Source: Bog-756 sp035949055 (lineage in GTDB: Bacteria; Actinomycetota; Acidimicrobiia; Acidimicrobiales; RAAP-2). From it: a stretch of DNA of 64,000 nt. The stretch lies in contig DASZIO010000053.1 of NCBI GenBank assembly GCA_035949055.1, positions 1 to 64,000 on the forward strand, in the 5' to 3' direction. This document shows positions 1-7,995 of the stretch, piece after piece. Both the position numbers and the translations under genes were made by a program. The notes beneath the pieces are model-generated. The model was not told the DNA's origin. It did no database searches and saw only the letters and a program-made list of their open reading frames with translations. Every line of letters begins with the position of its first letter. Within the stretch, counting starts at the first letter, position 1.

Positions 1-135
1 CGAGATCGTGGCGATCGACGGCTCGCCCCTACGGCACTTGGTCCTCGATCCGAACCGGGACTACCAACCACAAGCCTGACCAGCCGGTTTCGGGTCTACG
101 ATGTCTTGACACATCGGTCTCCGATGTCCCGCGAG
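1..135 (+). mobile_element. 3' end of an IS481-like insertion sequence (cut by window edge)
   Basis: The left edge holds the last codons of a transposase-like frame followed by a short non-coding tail. That tail contains a perfect 7-bp inverted repeat, ACATCGG-TCT-CCGATGT, at 111-127, and the phrase GATGTCTTGACACATC just before and inside it, which resembles the terminal sequence of actinobacterial IS481-family elements. The exact right boundary is not resolved; it probably lies between 127 and the tRNA gene that begins at 145. The family call rests on memory of IS481 ends and of the C-terminal transposase sequence. Confidence 0.45.
2..79 (+). CDS. transposase C-terminus (partial, 5' end outside window)
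   Basis: Frame 2 is open from the window edge to a TGA at 77-79 and encodes about 25 residues ending LVLDPNRDYQPQA. An ending of the form L-x-L-D-P-(N/T)-R-D-Y-Q-P is typical of integrase-core transposases of the IS481 type. Only the extreme C-terminus is visible, so the catalytic DDE residues cannot be checked and intactness is unknown. Confidence 0.45.
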   Translation, partial: EIVAIDGSPLRHLVLDPNRDYQPQA

Positions 136-144
136 ATCACACAG

Positions 145-218
145 TGGGCGCTAGAGGACTCGAACCTCCGACCTCAGCCGTGTGAAGGCTGCGCTCTAAC
201 CAACTGAGCTAAACGCCC
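145..218 (-). tRNA. tRNA-Val (anticodon CAC)
   Basis: On the minus strand the sequence folds as a complete cloverleaf. The acceptor GGGCGTT pairs with AGCGCCC and there is a D arm GCTC...GAGC. The anticodon stem CAGCC/GGCTG encloses the loop TTCACAC, giving anticodon CAC, and the T arm is GGAGG-TTCGAGT-CCTCT. The discriminator is A and CCA is not encoded. It reads the GTG valine codon, a common codon in this GC-rich genome. The insertion-sequence tail lies immediately beyond its 3' end. Confidence 0.95.
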
Positions 219-302
219 GAAGATGTGGATCGCGGAGCACCCGCGATTCATCCGGGTGGACATGGTAGCCCGGCGACCCGCTGTGTCAGAGTTGGCTGGT
301 GG

Positions 303-1724
303 TCAGTTCACAAGTTCAGCCGGACTCGGGGCCAAGCTCTCGAACCCCAACGCCGCCTCGAGCGCCGCCGCCGATCGCAGGACGACCAGGTCCGCATGTT
401 GGGGCCCGATCAACTGCAACCCGATCGGTAGGCCCGACGACGAGAGTCCGGCACAGATCGATGCGGCCGGCGAGCGCGTCATGTTGAAGGGATAGGTGAA
501 TTTGACCCAGTTGTAGTCCGTTTTTCCGTTGATCATCCCCTGGCCGCCGAGCGATCGGAGAGGCGGTACGGCAGCCACCGTCGGGGTGATGAGGAGCCTG
601 ACGTCATGGAACAGTTCGACCAACCGAAGGTTGAGCGTGTGACAAGCGTCGTCCGCCCGGATGACGTCGAGGGCGCTCACCGCTGCCGCGCCCTCGAGGG
701 TCATCGCCAGCACCGGGTCGATCCCGTCCCACACCTGCGTTTCACGAGCACCGACCAGAGTCCGGAGGTTGTAGACACCGGACAGGGTCAGCCATTCGCC
801 CACCGGGTCGGATGAGAAGACCGAATCCACCTCGACTACCTCGGTGCCCAGCGACGCCATCACCTCGACGGCCCGCTCGCAGATGGCCAATACCTCCGAG
901 TCGACCTCGGCGTAGCCCAGGGTCGGCGACCAGGCCACCCGGCGTGGTGGTCTGGGGTCGTCGAGTGTGGCGATCCATGATGCTTCCGGTCGGGGCAGCG
1001 ACCTCAGATCGGTGGGGTCGGGTCCAACCGCGACGTCGAGTGCCGCCACCACGTCGGCCAACCGACGGGCCAAGACTCCTTTGGTCGACAGATTCAACCA
1101 GTCGGGCGCGGTCGCTCCCCCACTGGGTACACGTCCGAGTGAGGGCTTCATGCCGGACAGGCCGCAACATGATGACGGAATCCGAATCGAGCCTCCCCCG
1201 TCGGAGCCGGTGGCCAGGGGCACCATTCCCGACGCGATGGCCGCAGCACTCCCGCCGGAGGATCCGCCCGGTGTGTGATCGAGGTTCCACGGGTTGAGCG
1301 TGGGACCGAAGAGAAGGTTGTCCGTGTCCGCCTTCCATCCGAGCTCCGGCGTGTTGGTCTTCCCCACCACCACACATCCCGCCGCCACCAGCCTGGCCAC
1401 CAAGGGCGAGTCGGCGGACGCCGGGTCACCTCCGGCGAACACCTCGGAGCCGTGCGTCGTCACAAATCCGGCGGCATCCTCGAGGTCTTTGACACCGATG
1501 GGGATTCCGGCCAGGACCCCCGGATCGCCACCCGCCGTCACGGTGGAATCGACAGCTTCAGCCGCGGCGTGTGCGCGGTCCTCGTCGACCGCGACAAAGG
1601 CGTTGATGGTCGGGTTGAGAGCTGTGATCCGCTCGAAGGCGTGATCCACGAGCTCGCGAGCCGACCGCTCACCACGCCGCACTTCTCCTGCCAACTCGAT
1701 CGCTGATTCGGTGCGAAAGTCCAT
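303..1724 (-). CDS. amidase (amidase-signature family)
   Basis: This 473-residue enzyme belongs to the amidase-signature family, which hydrolyses amide bonds with a Ser-cisSer-Lys triad. All three residues are visible: Lys79 in GIPIGVKD, Ser155 in TPGGSSGGS and Ser179 in GSDGGGSIR, with the usual 24-residue gap between the two serines. The length matches ordinary family members. The ATG at 1724 was chosen because the protein then begins MDFRTESAIELA, as amidases do; the frame stays open another 22 codons upstream, where the sequence is Arg-rich and unlike the family. It has no signal peptide and is probably cytosolic. It is divergent from the VOC gene across a 95-bp gap. The substrate cannot be inferred; it lacks the neighbours of a GatCAB complex, so a catabolic amidase is more likely than the tRNA amidotransferase. 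Confidence 0.9.
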   Translation of the reverse strand: MDFRTESAIELAGEVRRGERSARELVDHAFERITALNPTINAFVAVDEDRAHAAAEAVDSTVTAGGDPGVLAGIPIGVKDLEDAAGFVTTHGSEVFAGGDPASADSPLVARLVAAGCVVVGKTNTPELGWKADTDNLLFGPTLNPWNLDHTPGGSSGGSAAAIASGMVPLATGSDGGGSIRIPSSCCGLSGMKPSLGRVPSGGATAPDWLNLSTKGVLARRLADVVAALDVAVGPDPTDLRSLPRPEASWIATLDDPRPPRRVAWSPTLGYAEVDSEVLAICERAVEVMASLGTEVVEVDSVFSSDPVGEWLTLSGVYNLRTLVGARETQVWDGIDPVLAMTLEGAAAVSALDVIRADDACHTLNLRLVELFHDVRLLITPTVAAVPPLRSLGGQGMINGKTDYNWVKFTYPFNMTRSPAASICAGLSSSGLPIGLQLIGPQHADLVVLRSAAALEAALGFESLAPSPAELVN

Positions 1725-1819
1725 TGCACGACCGTACCGGTCGGCCGTCGCGCCCACAACCAGGAGTACCCGCCTCGGTCGTTTCGACAAGGACCCCTGA
1801 CGGCGGCAATCTTTTGCGG

Positions 1820-2707
1820 ATGCCGCCGGAGACAGTCGTCGGGGTCCTGCTCGACCATGTGGCCCATGCCGTCCACCGCTGGCAAGACGCCTGGGACCGG
1901 TACGCCGTCGACTTCGGGGCCGAGTGGAGCTCGGGTGGAATGAGTCTCGGATTCGCGCCGGGCCAGGTTCGATTTGCGAACGGTGCTCGGATCGAGTTGC
2001 TCATGCCGCACGACACGACGGCTAACGACTTCCTCGAGCGGTTCCTCCGGTCGAGCGGGCCAGGTCCCCACCACCTCACGTTCAAGGTGACGGACATCGC
2101 CGCGGCCATCGAGCAGGCACGGCGGTCGGGCTTGGAGCCCATCGGCATCGACCTGAGCGACCCAGAGTGGATGGAGGCGTTCATTCATCCCAAGCAGGCC
2201 ACCGGGGTGGCCGTCCAACTGGCCCAAGCGGCCACACCCTGGTTGAGCTCCCCTCCAGCGGACTACCCGACCGACCGTCGACCCCGCCGCGACGGCAGCA
2301 GACTGACAGCCCCCGCGTCGTTGCTTCGGGTCACCCATCTGGTCACGGACATGTCGGTGGCCACAAGTATCTTCGTCGACCTGCTCGGCGGCGAGACGGT
2401 GGGCGAGGGCCGCTCCCGGGGGTTGGCCTGGATCGACCTGAGCTGGGGAGGGCCGTTGGGCCTGCGTCTGGTGGCGGCCGATGGGCAGGTCGGCGAACCA
2501 CGGTTGCTCGAGTGGCTCGACGGACGACCGGGTCGGATCCACCATCTCCACCTCTGCGCCGAGGAACCGGGCAGCTTGCCCGACGCCAAACCCGTCGGGC
2601 GGGACGAACTCGCAGCCGTCACGGAGCCGGACGGCACGTCCTGGGTGGTCGAACCCCAGGCCAACGCCGGACTGCGGCTGGTGATCACAGACCAAACCGG
2701 TGAATGA
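1820..2707 (+). CDS. VOC-superfamily protein with two glyoxalase-like domains
   Basis: This 295-residue protein has two vicinal-oxygen-chelate modules. The first (about 1-135) carries LLDHVAHAVHRW at its start and PGPHHLTFKVTD near its middle. The second (about 165-295) carries RVTHLVTDMSVAT and IHHLHLCAEE. His and Glu at the classical metal-ligand positions are present in part, so it may be a metal-dependent lyase, epimerase or dioxygenase, or a binding protein; the first domain resembles methylmalonyl-CoA epimerase-like VOC proteins. The ATG at 1820 was preferred over a more upstream frame opening because homology-like sequence starts there. It is divergent from the amidase and followed by an unrelated membrane protein. 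The function is not assigned. Confidence 0.75.
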   Translation: MPPETVVGVLLDHVAHAVHRWQDAWDRYAVDFGAEWSSGGMSLGFAPGQVRFANGARIELLMPHDTTANDFLERFLRSSGPGPHHLTFKVTDIAAAIEQARRSGLEPIGIDLSDPEWMEAFIHPKQATGVAVQLAQAATPWLSSPPADYPTDRRPRRDGSRLTAPASLLRVTHLVTDMSVATSIFVDLLGGETVGEGRSRGLAWIDLSWGGPLGLRLVAADGQVGEPRLLEWLDGRPGRIHHLHLCAEEPGSLPDAKPVGRDELAAVTEPDGTSWVVEPQANAGLRLVITDQTGE

Positions 2708-2774
2708 ACAAACCGGTGATGAAGGCGGAGGGCTGCGACGAAGTTCCATCGATCGGACCGATAGCCTTTGATCG

Positions 2775-3521
2775 ATGGCCAGATCACCCGACAGGCGCAA
2801 TCTCGATGACGGAGAGGGCGAGGAGTCCGAGACCACCGACCCGGAGGAGGTGACGAAGGAGCGTCCCCGGGCCGCGGCCACTGTTCAGCGGAGGGGGGAC
2901 GTCGCCCGCTCGGCCAACCGAGGGTCGGAGAGAACAGGTCGGTCCGACCGCTCCACCAAGTGGGCTGTGGACCGGCTGGACGAACGCGAGAAGCGGTTCT
3001 CGTTCGCCGCATCCGGCGGTGCACTTCTCTTCGGGGTGATCATCTACGCGGTCGAGAACAACGCCCATTTCCATCCCCAGAAAGGTCAGCTCAGCCCGCA
3101 AACGGTGCTGGTGGTCGGCCTGGTGGGCGGGGCGTTGCTGCTTGGTGCCACCCTGCTCGGCCGGAGGGCCCCGGTCGGATTCGTGGCCCTCTTCACCGGC
3201 CTCGCGTTCAGCAATTCGAGCCTCTTCCTGGCGTTGCCCTTCTTGGCGCTGGCCATTTGGATCCTCTACCGGTCGTTCAAGATCCAGCGGGAAACTGCCG
3301 CCAATACGCGAGCGGCGCGAGCCGAGTCGAAAGCCGCCACACCGCGGGAAACCCGTGGCCCGGCAAGCACGGCGAAGCCTGGCGCGGGCTCGAAGGGCAA
3401 GGGCCGCGCCAACAGCTCGAGCCGTCCGGAGGCGAACAAGCGGTACACGCCCAAACGACCGCCGCCGCCGGCGCCGAAGCCATCGAGACGGGAGCGCAAG
3501 GCCACCAAGGCGTCAGACTGA
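2775..3521 (+). CDS. membrane protein with charged N- and C-terminal tails
   Basis: This is a 248-residue protein of unknown function. Residues 1-75 are highly charged (acidic, then Arg-rich) and probably disordered. Residues about 76-95, 110-130 and 135-160 are three hydrophobic spans (for example GGALLFGVIIYAVENN and FLALPFLALAIWILY). The remaining 90 residues are Lys/Arg/Pro-rich, with PKRPPPPAPKPSRRERKA near the end. The layout suggests a small integral membrane protein with nucleic-acid- or lipid-binding basic tails, but nothing in it identifies an activity. It stands alone between the VOC gene (67-bp gap) and the convergent TetR gene (24-bp gap). Confidence 0.6.
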   Translation: MARSPDRRNLDDGEGEESETTDPEEVTKERPRAAATVQRRGDVARSANRGSERTGRSDRSTKWAVDRLDEREKRFSFAASGGALLFGVIIYAVENNAHFHPQKGQLSPQTVLVVGLVGGALLLGATLLGRRAPVGFVALFTGLAFSNSSLFLALPFLALAIWILYRSFKIQRETAANTRAARAESKAATPRETRGPASTAKPGAGSKGKGRANSSSRPEANKRYTPKRPPPPAPKPSRRERKATKASD

Positions 3522-3545
3522 TCGCCCACCGTCGGTCCGTTCCGG

Positions 3546-4298
3546 CTACTCCGATGGCGTCTTCCCGGCTGTCCCGGCTGCTCCGGCTGATCCGGCGGCT
3601 CCCGGGTCCATGACCAGGGCCGACCGCAGCAGCTCGAGGATCTCGTTGCGCCGCCGCACCAGCGATCGGGCGGTCGGCTCCTCGCCGAAGGCCCGACCGA
3701 CCTCGACCTCGGTGACCATGCCGATCACCGTGGAGTAGATCGCCAACAGGAGCAACCTGGGCTCGTGCCGCCGCATGTGTCCCGAGTCCATCTCGGCCTC
3801 GAGGAATTCCGAGGCCCGTGCGACAAGTGGATCGAGCGCGGTCACCAATCGGGTGGCCGCCGGCGTCCCTAGCCTTCCCGTCTCTCGCATCAGGCCGAGC
3901 AGCTGGGGTCGCCGGGCCGCCAGTCGGAACACCGAGCGCACCACCGCCTCCACGCGCGCCCAACCGGTCCCTGCGGTGGCCAGCGATTCCTCCAGGGCAG
4001 CCGACAGCTCAACCGCACTCCGGTCGATGACCGCCTCGAGCAGCGCTTCCTTCGACGGGAACCAGTACAGGATGGTCTGCTTCCGGATGTCGAGCCCGTC
4101 GGCCAGCCCGTCCAGCGACGATGCCCCGTAGCCCCGCGAGGCGAACGAGGCCAGGGCGGCGTCGAGAATGCGCTCGGAGGTGCTGGTGCCGTCGCCGGTC
4201 CGGGATCGCGCGGAGCCGGCCCGCGAACGCGCCGAACCCGTCGACGGGCGACGGCGGCCTGGCCCGGCGGGCGCCGCACTGGTACTCGACCGGCTCAC
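3546..4298 (-). CDS. TetR-family transcriptional regulator
   Basis: This 250-residue repressor-type protein has an N-terminal helix-turn-helix at about residues 40-85. The core is ILDAALASFASRGYGASSLD followed by ADGLDIRKQTILYWFPSKEALL, the usual TetR signature of recognition helix plus tyrosine-phenylalanine. The C-terminal half is the variable ligand pocket. The first 38 residues are Ser/Arg/Gly-rich and unlike the family, so the true start may be internal, although no other in-frame ATG or GTG precedes the HTH. The GTG at 4298 lies one base from a perfect 12-bp palindrome (4300-4311), and the gene is divergent from the reductase operon at 4322. The simplest reading is autoregulation and control of that operon, with an acyl-CoA or related lipid as a plausible ligand (inference). 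Confidence 0.9.
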   Translation of the reverse strand: MSRSSTSAAPAGPGRRRPSTGSARSRAGSARSRTGDGTSTSERILDAALASFASRGYGASSLDGLADGLDIRKQTILYWFPSKEALLEAVIDRSAVELSAALEESLATAGTGWARVEAVVRSVFRLAARRPQLLGLMRETGRLGTPAATRLVTALDPLVARASEFLEAEMDSGHMRRHEPRLLLLAIYSTVIGMVTEVEVGRAFGEEPTARSLVRRRNEILELLRSALVMDPGAAGSAGAAGTAGKTPSE

Positions 4299-4299
4299 T

Positions 4300-4311
4300 T
4301 ACCATATGGTA
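4300..4311. promoter_or_regulatory. candidate TetR operator between divergent genes
   Basis: TACCATATGGTA is a perfect 12-bp palindrome in the 23-bp gap between the start codons at 4298 (minus) and 4322 (plus). On both strands it also contains TATGGT, which fits a -10 hexamer, so a repressor bound here would cover the -10 region of the rightward operon. The assignment is inferred from position and symmetry. Confidence 0.6.
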
Positions 4312-4321
4312 GACAGAACTG

Positions 4322-6763
4322 GTGACCCGCGTCCGTGACGCCCTGGCGGGGCGTCGGTTCTTCATCACCGGAGCGACCGGTTTCCTGGGCACGGCACTGG
4401 TCGAGCGGCTCCTCCGGACCGTGCCGGACAGTCGGGTGGTGCTGCTCATCCGGGAGGGACGGCGCTCGACCCCCATGCAGCGGGCCGGCCGTGAGATCCT
4501 CAAGAACGACTGCTTCGACCGTCTCCGGCAGCTCCATGGCGACCACTTCGAGGAGGCGGTCGCCGCTCGGGTGAATGCGGTGGCCGGTGACGTGGCCCAA
4601 GACGGTCTGGGCCTCGACGAGGGGGGCCTCAGAGTGCTCTCCGAGTGCGACATCGTCGTGCACGCCGCCGCGTCGGTGAGCTTCGACTCGCCACTCGACA
4701 CGGCGGTCGAGGTCAACTTGCTCGGGCCGTCCCGGGTGGCAGAGGCCGTCGTGGCCGCCCGGCGTCTCGCCGACGAGGAGGGTCGGTCCGGTCCGCGACA
4801 CTTCATCCCGGTCTCGACGGCCTATGTGGCCGGTACCCATCAGGGTGAGGCCAAAGAGGAGCTTCTCGACGGCAATCCCTTCACGGTGGACGTCGATTGG
4901 CGCGCCGAGGTCGAAGCGGCCCGGCGCCAGCGCGGAGACATCGACGCCGCCTCACGTCGACCTGACCGGCTCGACGCATTCATGAAGGAGGCCCGCGGCG
5001 AGCTGGGTGCGGCCGGCCTTCACCTGTTGGCCGAGCGGGCCGAGCGGCTGCGTGACGACTGGGTCAAGAAGCAGATGGTGAAGGTGGGTCAGGCCCGGGC
5101 CCAATCCCTCGGGTGGCCCGACGCCTACCCCTACACCAAGGCGCTCGGGGAACGCGCCCTCGTCTCCCAGTACGCCGGCACCGTGCCGATGACCATCATC
5201 CGCCCGTCCATCATCGAGTCGGCGCTGGCCGAGCCCCGGCCGGGGTGGATCCGGGGCTTTCGCATGGCCGAGCCCATCATCGTCTCCTATGCCAGGGGAC
5301 TGCTACGTGAGTTCCCCGGAGTACCCGAAGGGGTGACCGATGTGATCCCCGTGGACCTGGTGGTCGCCGCCATCCTCGCCGTGGCCGGCGACGTCCTCCT
5401 TCCGGGCAACGAGGACTACCGGGGTCCGACCGTGTACCACGTGGCGTCGGGCGTACGGAACCCGTTCCGCTACGGACGCCTCGTCGAGCTGGTGCAGACG
5501 TGGTTCACCGATCACCCGCTCTATGACGCCGACGGTCAGCCCATCGTGGTGCCGGCGTGGTCCTTTCCGGGCCGGGGACGCGTGCAACGACAGTTGTCTC
5601 GGGCCAGCAAGGCCATGGATCTGGCCGAGAAGGTCGCGGGAGCCCTGCCCATCCGCGGTCGTAGGGCGGACTGGATGGCCACCTTGGAGGAGCGCCATCT
5701 CCTGGCCGATCGGGCGCTCGGCTACGTCGAGCTGTACGGCGCCTATACCGAGACCGAGGCCCGCTACCGTGTCGACCGTCTGCTGGAGTTGTGGGACCGG
5801 ATGGACGACGACGATCGGGAGACGTTCTGTCTCGACCCGGCCGCCATCGACTGGGACGTGTACGTACGCGAGATCCACCTCCCGTCGGTGATCGAGCACG
5901 CCCGGGTGCGCACCGGACCCACCCGGTCGAGGCAACCTTCCCGGGCCGACCGCTCCCGACGTGCGATCCTGTCCCCGGATCGCCATATGGCTGCCTTCGA
6001 TCTCGAGAACACCCTGATCGCCTCCAATGTCGTCGATTCGTACGCCTGGCTGGCATCTCGACACCTCCCCGCCGCCGACCGGATGGCATTCGTGGCCGAT
6101 CTGCTCCGCGAGGCGCCGTCGCTGCTGGCGCTCGACCGACGCGACCGCGGCGACTTCCTACGCTCGTTCTACCGGCGTTACGAGGGAGCCCCGGTCGACC
6201 GGTTGCACCGAGACGCGTGGGAGCTGTTCCATCACCTCCTGCTGGCCAAGTCGTTCCCGTCCGGCATCGCCCGTATACGGCAGCACCGCGCCCTCGGTCA
6301 CCGCACCCTCCTGATCACGGGGGCGCTCGACCTCGTCGTCGAGCCCCTACGGCCGTTGTTCGACGACATCGTCTGCGCCCGCCTGAGCCAGGTCGACGGC
6401 CGATTCACCGGCCGGCTCGACGAACTGCCGCCCATCGGTGAGGCCCGGGCTCTGCTCCTCGCGGACTACGCGGCAGCTGAGGGCCTCCGGCTCGAGGAGT
6501 CCATGGCGTACGCCGACTCGGCCAGCGACCTGCCCATGCTCGAGGCCGTCGGCTTTCCGGTGGCCGTCAATCCCGAAGCCAAGTTGGCCGCCATCGCCCG
6601 CCGGCGGGGATGGCATGTGGAGCACTGGCGCAAGGCCGACGGGCGCTCGGCGCCGGTGCTCCCCCTCGGGCCGATGGACCGGCGACGGCCGGGCCGGCGG
6701 CAGGCCTCGACGGCCGCGCCCGGTGGCCTCCCCCGCCTGCCCCTCGGGGTGCCGGGCCGATGA
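4322..6763 (+). CDS. fatty acyl-CoA reductase-like SDR fused to a HAD-IB phosphatase-like domain
   Basis: This 813-residue fusion starts with a Male-sterility-type extended SDR domain (about 1-520). The nucleotide-binding motif TGATGFLG is at residues 16-23, and the catalytic YxxxK (YPYTK) is near 270-274. Such domains reduce acyl-CoA or acyl-carrier thioesters with NAD(P)H to the aldehyde or alcohol. The second domain (about 550-775) is HAD-IB type, with motif I FDLENTL (Asp560, Glu562), motif II LLITGALD and a motif IV version ADSASDLPM. The usual DxD is DxE here, so phosphatase chemistry may be altered; I recall the same variant in related actinobacterial fusions. The GTG start at 4322 is a few bases past a -10-like TATGGT, suggesting a leaderless or near-leaderless mRNA. 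It is the first gene of the operon, and its stop overlaps the next start as ATGA. Confidence 0.85.
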   Translation: MTRVRDALAGRRFFITGATGFLGTALVERLLRTVPDSRVVLLIREGRRSTPMQRAGREILKNDCFDRLRQLHGDHFEEAVAARVNAVAGDVAQDGLGLDEGGLRVLSECDIVVHAAASVSFDSPLDTAVEVNLLGPSRVAEAVVAARRLADEEGRSGPRHFIPVSTAYVAGTHQGEAKEELLDGNPFTVDVDWRAEVEAARRQRGDIDAASRRPDRLDAFMKEARGELGAAGLHLLAERAERLRDDWVKKQMVKVGQARAQSLGWPDAYPYTKALGERALVSQYAGTVPMTIIRPSIIESALAEPRPGWIRGFRMAEPIIVSYARGLLREFPGVPEGVTDVIPVDLVVAAILAVAGDVLLPGNEDYRGPTVYHVASGVRNPFRYGRLVELVQTWFTDHPLYDADGQPIVVPAWSFPGRGRVQRQLSRASKAMDLAEKVAGALPIRGRRADWMATLEERHLLADRALGYVELYGAYTETEARYRVDRLLELWDRMDDDDRETFCLDPAAIDWDVYVREIHLPSVIEHARVRTGPTRSRQPSRADRSRRAILSPDRHMAAFDLENTLIASNVVDSYAWLASRHLPAADRMAFVADLLREAPSLLALDRRDRGDFLRSFYRRYEGAPVDRLHRDAWELFHHLLLAKSFPSGIARIRQHRALGHRTLLITGALDLVVEPLRPLFDDIVCARLSQVDGRFTGRLDELPPIGEARALLLADYAAAEGLRLEESMAYADSASDLPMLEAVGFPVAVNPEAKLAAIARRRGWHVEHWRKADGRSAPVLPLGPMDRRRPGRRQASTAAPGGLPRLPLGVPGR

Positions 6764-7995
6764 AGGCGCTGGTGCTGGAGCGCAACCTGCCACGATTCGC
6801 CGCCTCGCGGGTGGCGTCGCTCCTCGGTTCGGGGCGCGGTGCGGGCGTCGGCCCGTTGGAGCTCCTCGACGTCGCGCCCCCGGAGCCCCCCGGTGAGGAC
6901 TGGGACCACCTGCAACCCCTTCTCTCCGGCATCTGTGGATCGGACCTGGCCACCCTCGACGGACGGAGCTCGCGGTACTTCGAGGACATGGTCAGCTTCC
7001 CGTTCGTGCCCGGGCACGAGGTGGTCGGAGTCCTCGATGGTGGGGGCGTCGACCACTCGGGCCAGGTGCTCGAGCCAGGCACCAGGGCGGTGATCGAACC
7101 GGTGCTCGGTTGTGCCCCCCGCCATATCCGCCCTCCCTGCCCCTACTGCGCCGGTGGCCACACTGGCCTGTGCGGCAACGTGGCCTTCGGAGACGTGGCC
7201 CCGGGCCTCCAGACCGGCTACTGCTCCGACACCGGAGGCGGGTGGTCGACGGCTGGTCTGGTCGCCCACCACTCCCAGGTCCATCGGGTGCCTGACTCCT
7301 TCAGCGATGAGGACGCCGTAATGGTCGAACCGACCGCCTGTGCCGTCCATGCCGTGCTGGCCGCGGACATCGAAGCCGGCGCCGTCGTGGCCGTCATCGG
7401 CGCCGGTACCCTCGGGCTCGCCACCGTGGCCGCACTGCACCACCTCGTGCAATACGCGTCGCCCGGCACGGTGATGGTCGGCGCGAAACACTCCCATCAG
7501 CGCCAGCTGGCCGAATCACTCGGAGCCGACGCCGCGGTGGCGCCCGAACAACTGGCCCGTGCCGTCCGCCGCCGCTCCGGCTCCCTCGTCCTGGCCGGGC
7601 GCCTCACCGACGGCGCCGACGTGGTCTTCGATTGCGTGGGCAGCTCGGACTCCCTGGCCGCTTCCCTCGCCATGGTGCGGCCACGGGGCCGGGTGGTCGT
7701 GGTCGGGATGCCCGGACGGGTCTCTATCGACCTCGCGCCCCTGTGGCATCGGGAGTTGACCCTGGTCGGCTCCTACACCTACGGAGTCGAGCCCCCGCTG
7801 GAGTCGTCCCTGCCGGGACGCACCTTCGAACGGGCCATCGGCCTCGTCGCCGACGCCGGGCTCGGTTCCCTCGTGAGCGCCACCTATCCGATCGAGCGTT
7901 ACGAGGAAGCCATCGTCCACGCCGGCTCGGCCGGCCGGCGTGGCGCGGTCAAGGTGGCCTTCGACCTACGCAACCGAAAAGGAGGCAGTCGGTGA
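6760..7995 (+). CDS. zinc-binding alcohol dehydrogenase (MDR family)
   Basis: This 411-residue medium-chain dehydrogenase has a GroES-like N-terminal half and a Rossmann C-terminal half. Catalytic-zinc ligands appear in GICGSDL and PGHEVVG. The structural-zinc lobe shows four cysteines in the span around residues 119-140 (GCAPRH..., CPYC, LCGN). The cofactor loop VIGAGTLGLATVAAL is of the GxGxxG type. It presumably interconverts an alcohol and an aldehyde or ketone using NAD(P). It is about 50 residues longer than many family members because of loops around the structural zinc. The ATG at 6760 overlaps the upstream TGA by 4 bp, so it is translationally coupled to the acyl reductase, and it overlaps the LarA-like gene by 4 bp. 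The context suggests that it works on the product of the reductase or the substrate of the LarA-like protein. Confidence 0.88.
   Translation: MKALVLERNLPRFAASRVASLLGSGRGAGVGPLELLDVAPPEPPGEDWDHLQPLLSGICGSDLATLDGRSSRYFEDMVSFPFVPGHEVVGVLDGGGVDHSGQVLEPGTRAVIEPVLGCAPRHIRPPCPYCAGGHTGLCGNVAFGDVAPGLQTGYCSDTGGGWSTAGLVAHHSQVHRVPDSFSDEDAVMVEPTACAVHAVLAADIEAGAVVAVIGAGTLGLATVAALHHLVQYASPGTVMVGAKHSHQRQLAESLGADAAVAPEQLARAVRRRSGSLVLAGRLTDGADVVFDCVGSSDSLAASLAMVRPRGRVVVVGMPGRVSIDLAPLWHRELTLVGSYTYGVEPPLESSLPGRTFERAIGLVADAGLGSLVSATYPIERYEEAIVHAGSAGRRGAVKVAFDLRNRKGGSR

Noticed and set aside
1538..2881. A 447-residue frame on the minus strand across the VOC gene
   Set aside because: Antisense to a clear two-domain VOC protein; composition is Arg/Pro/Ser-rich as expected for shadow frames.
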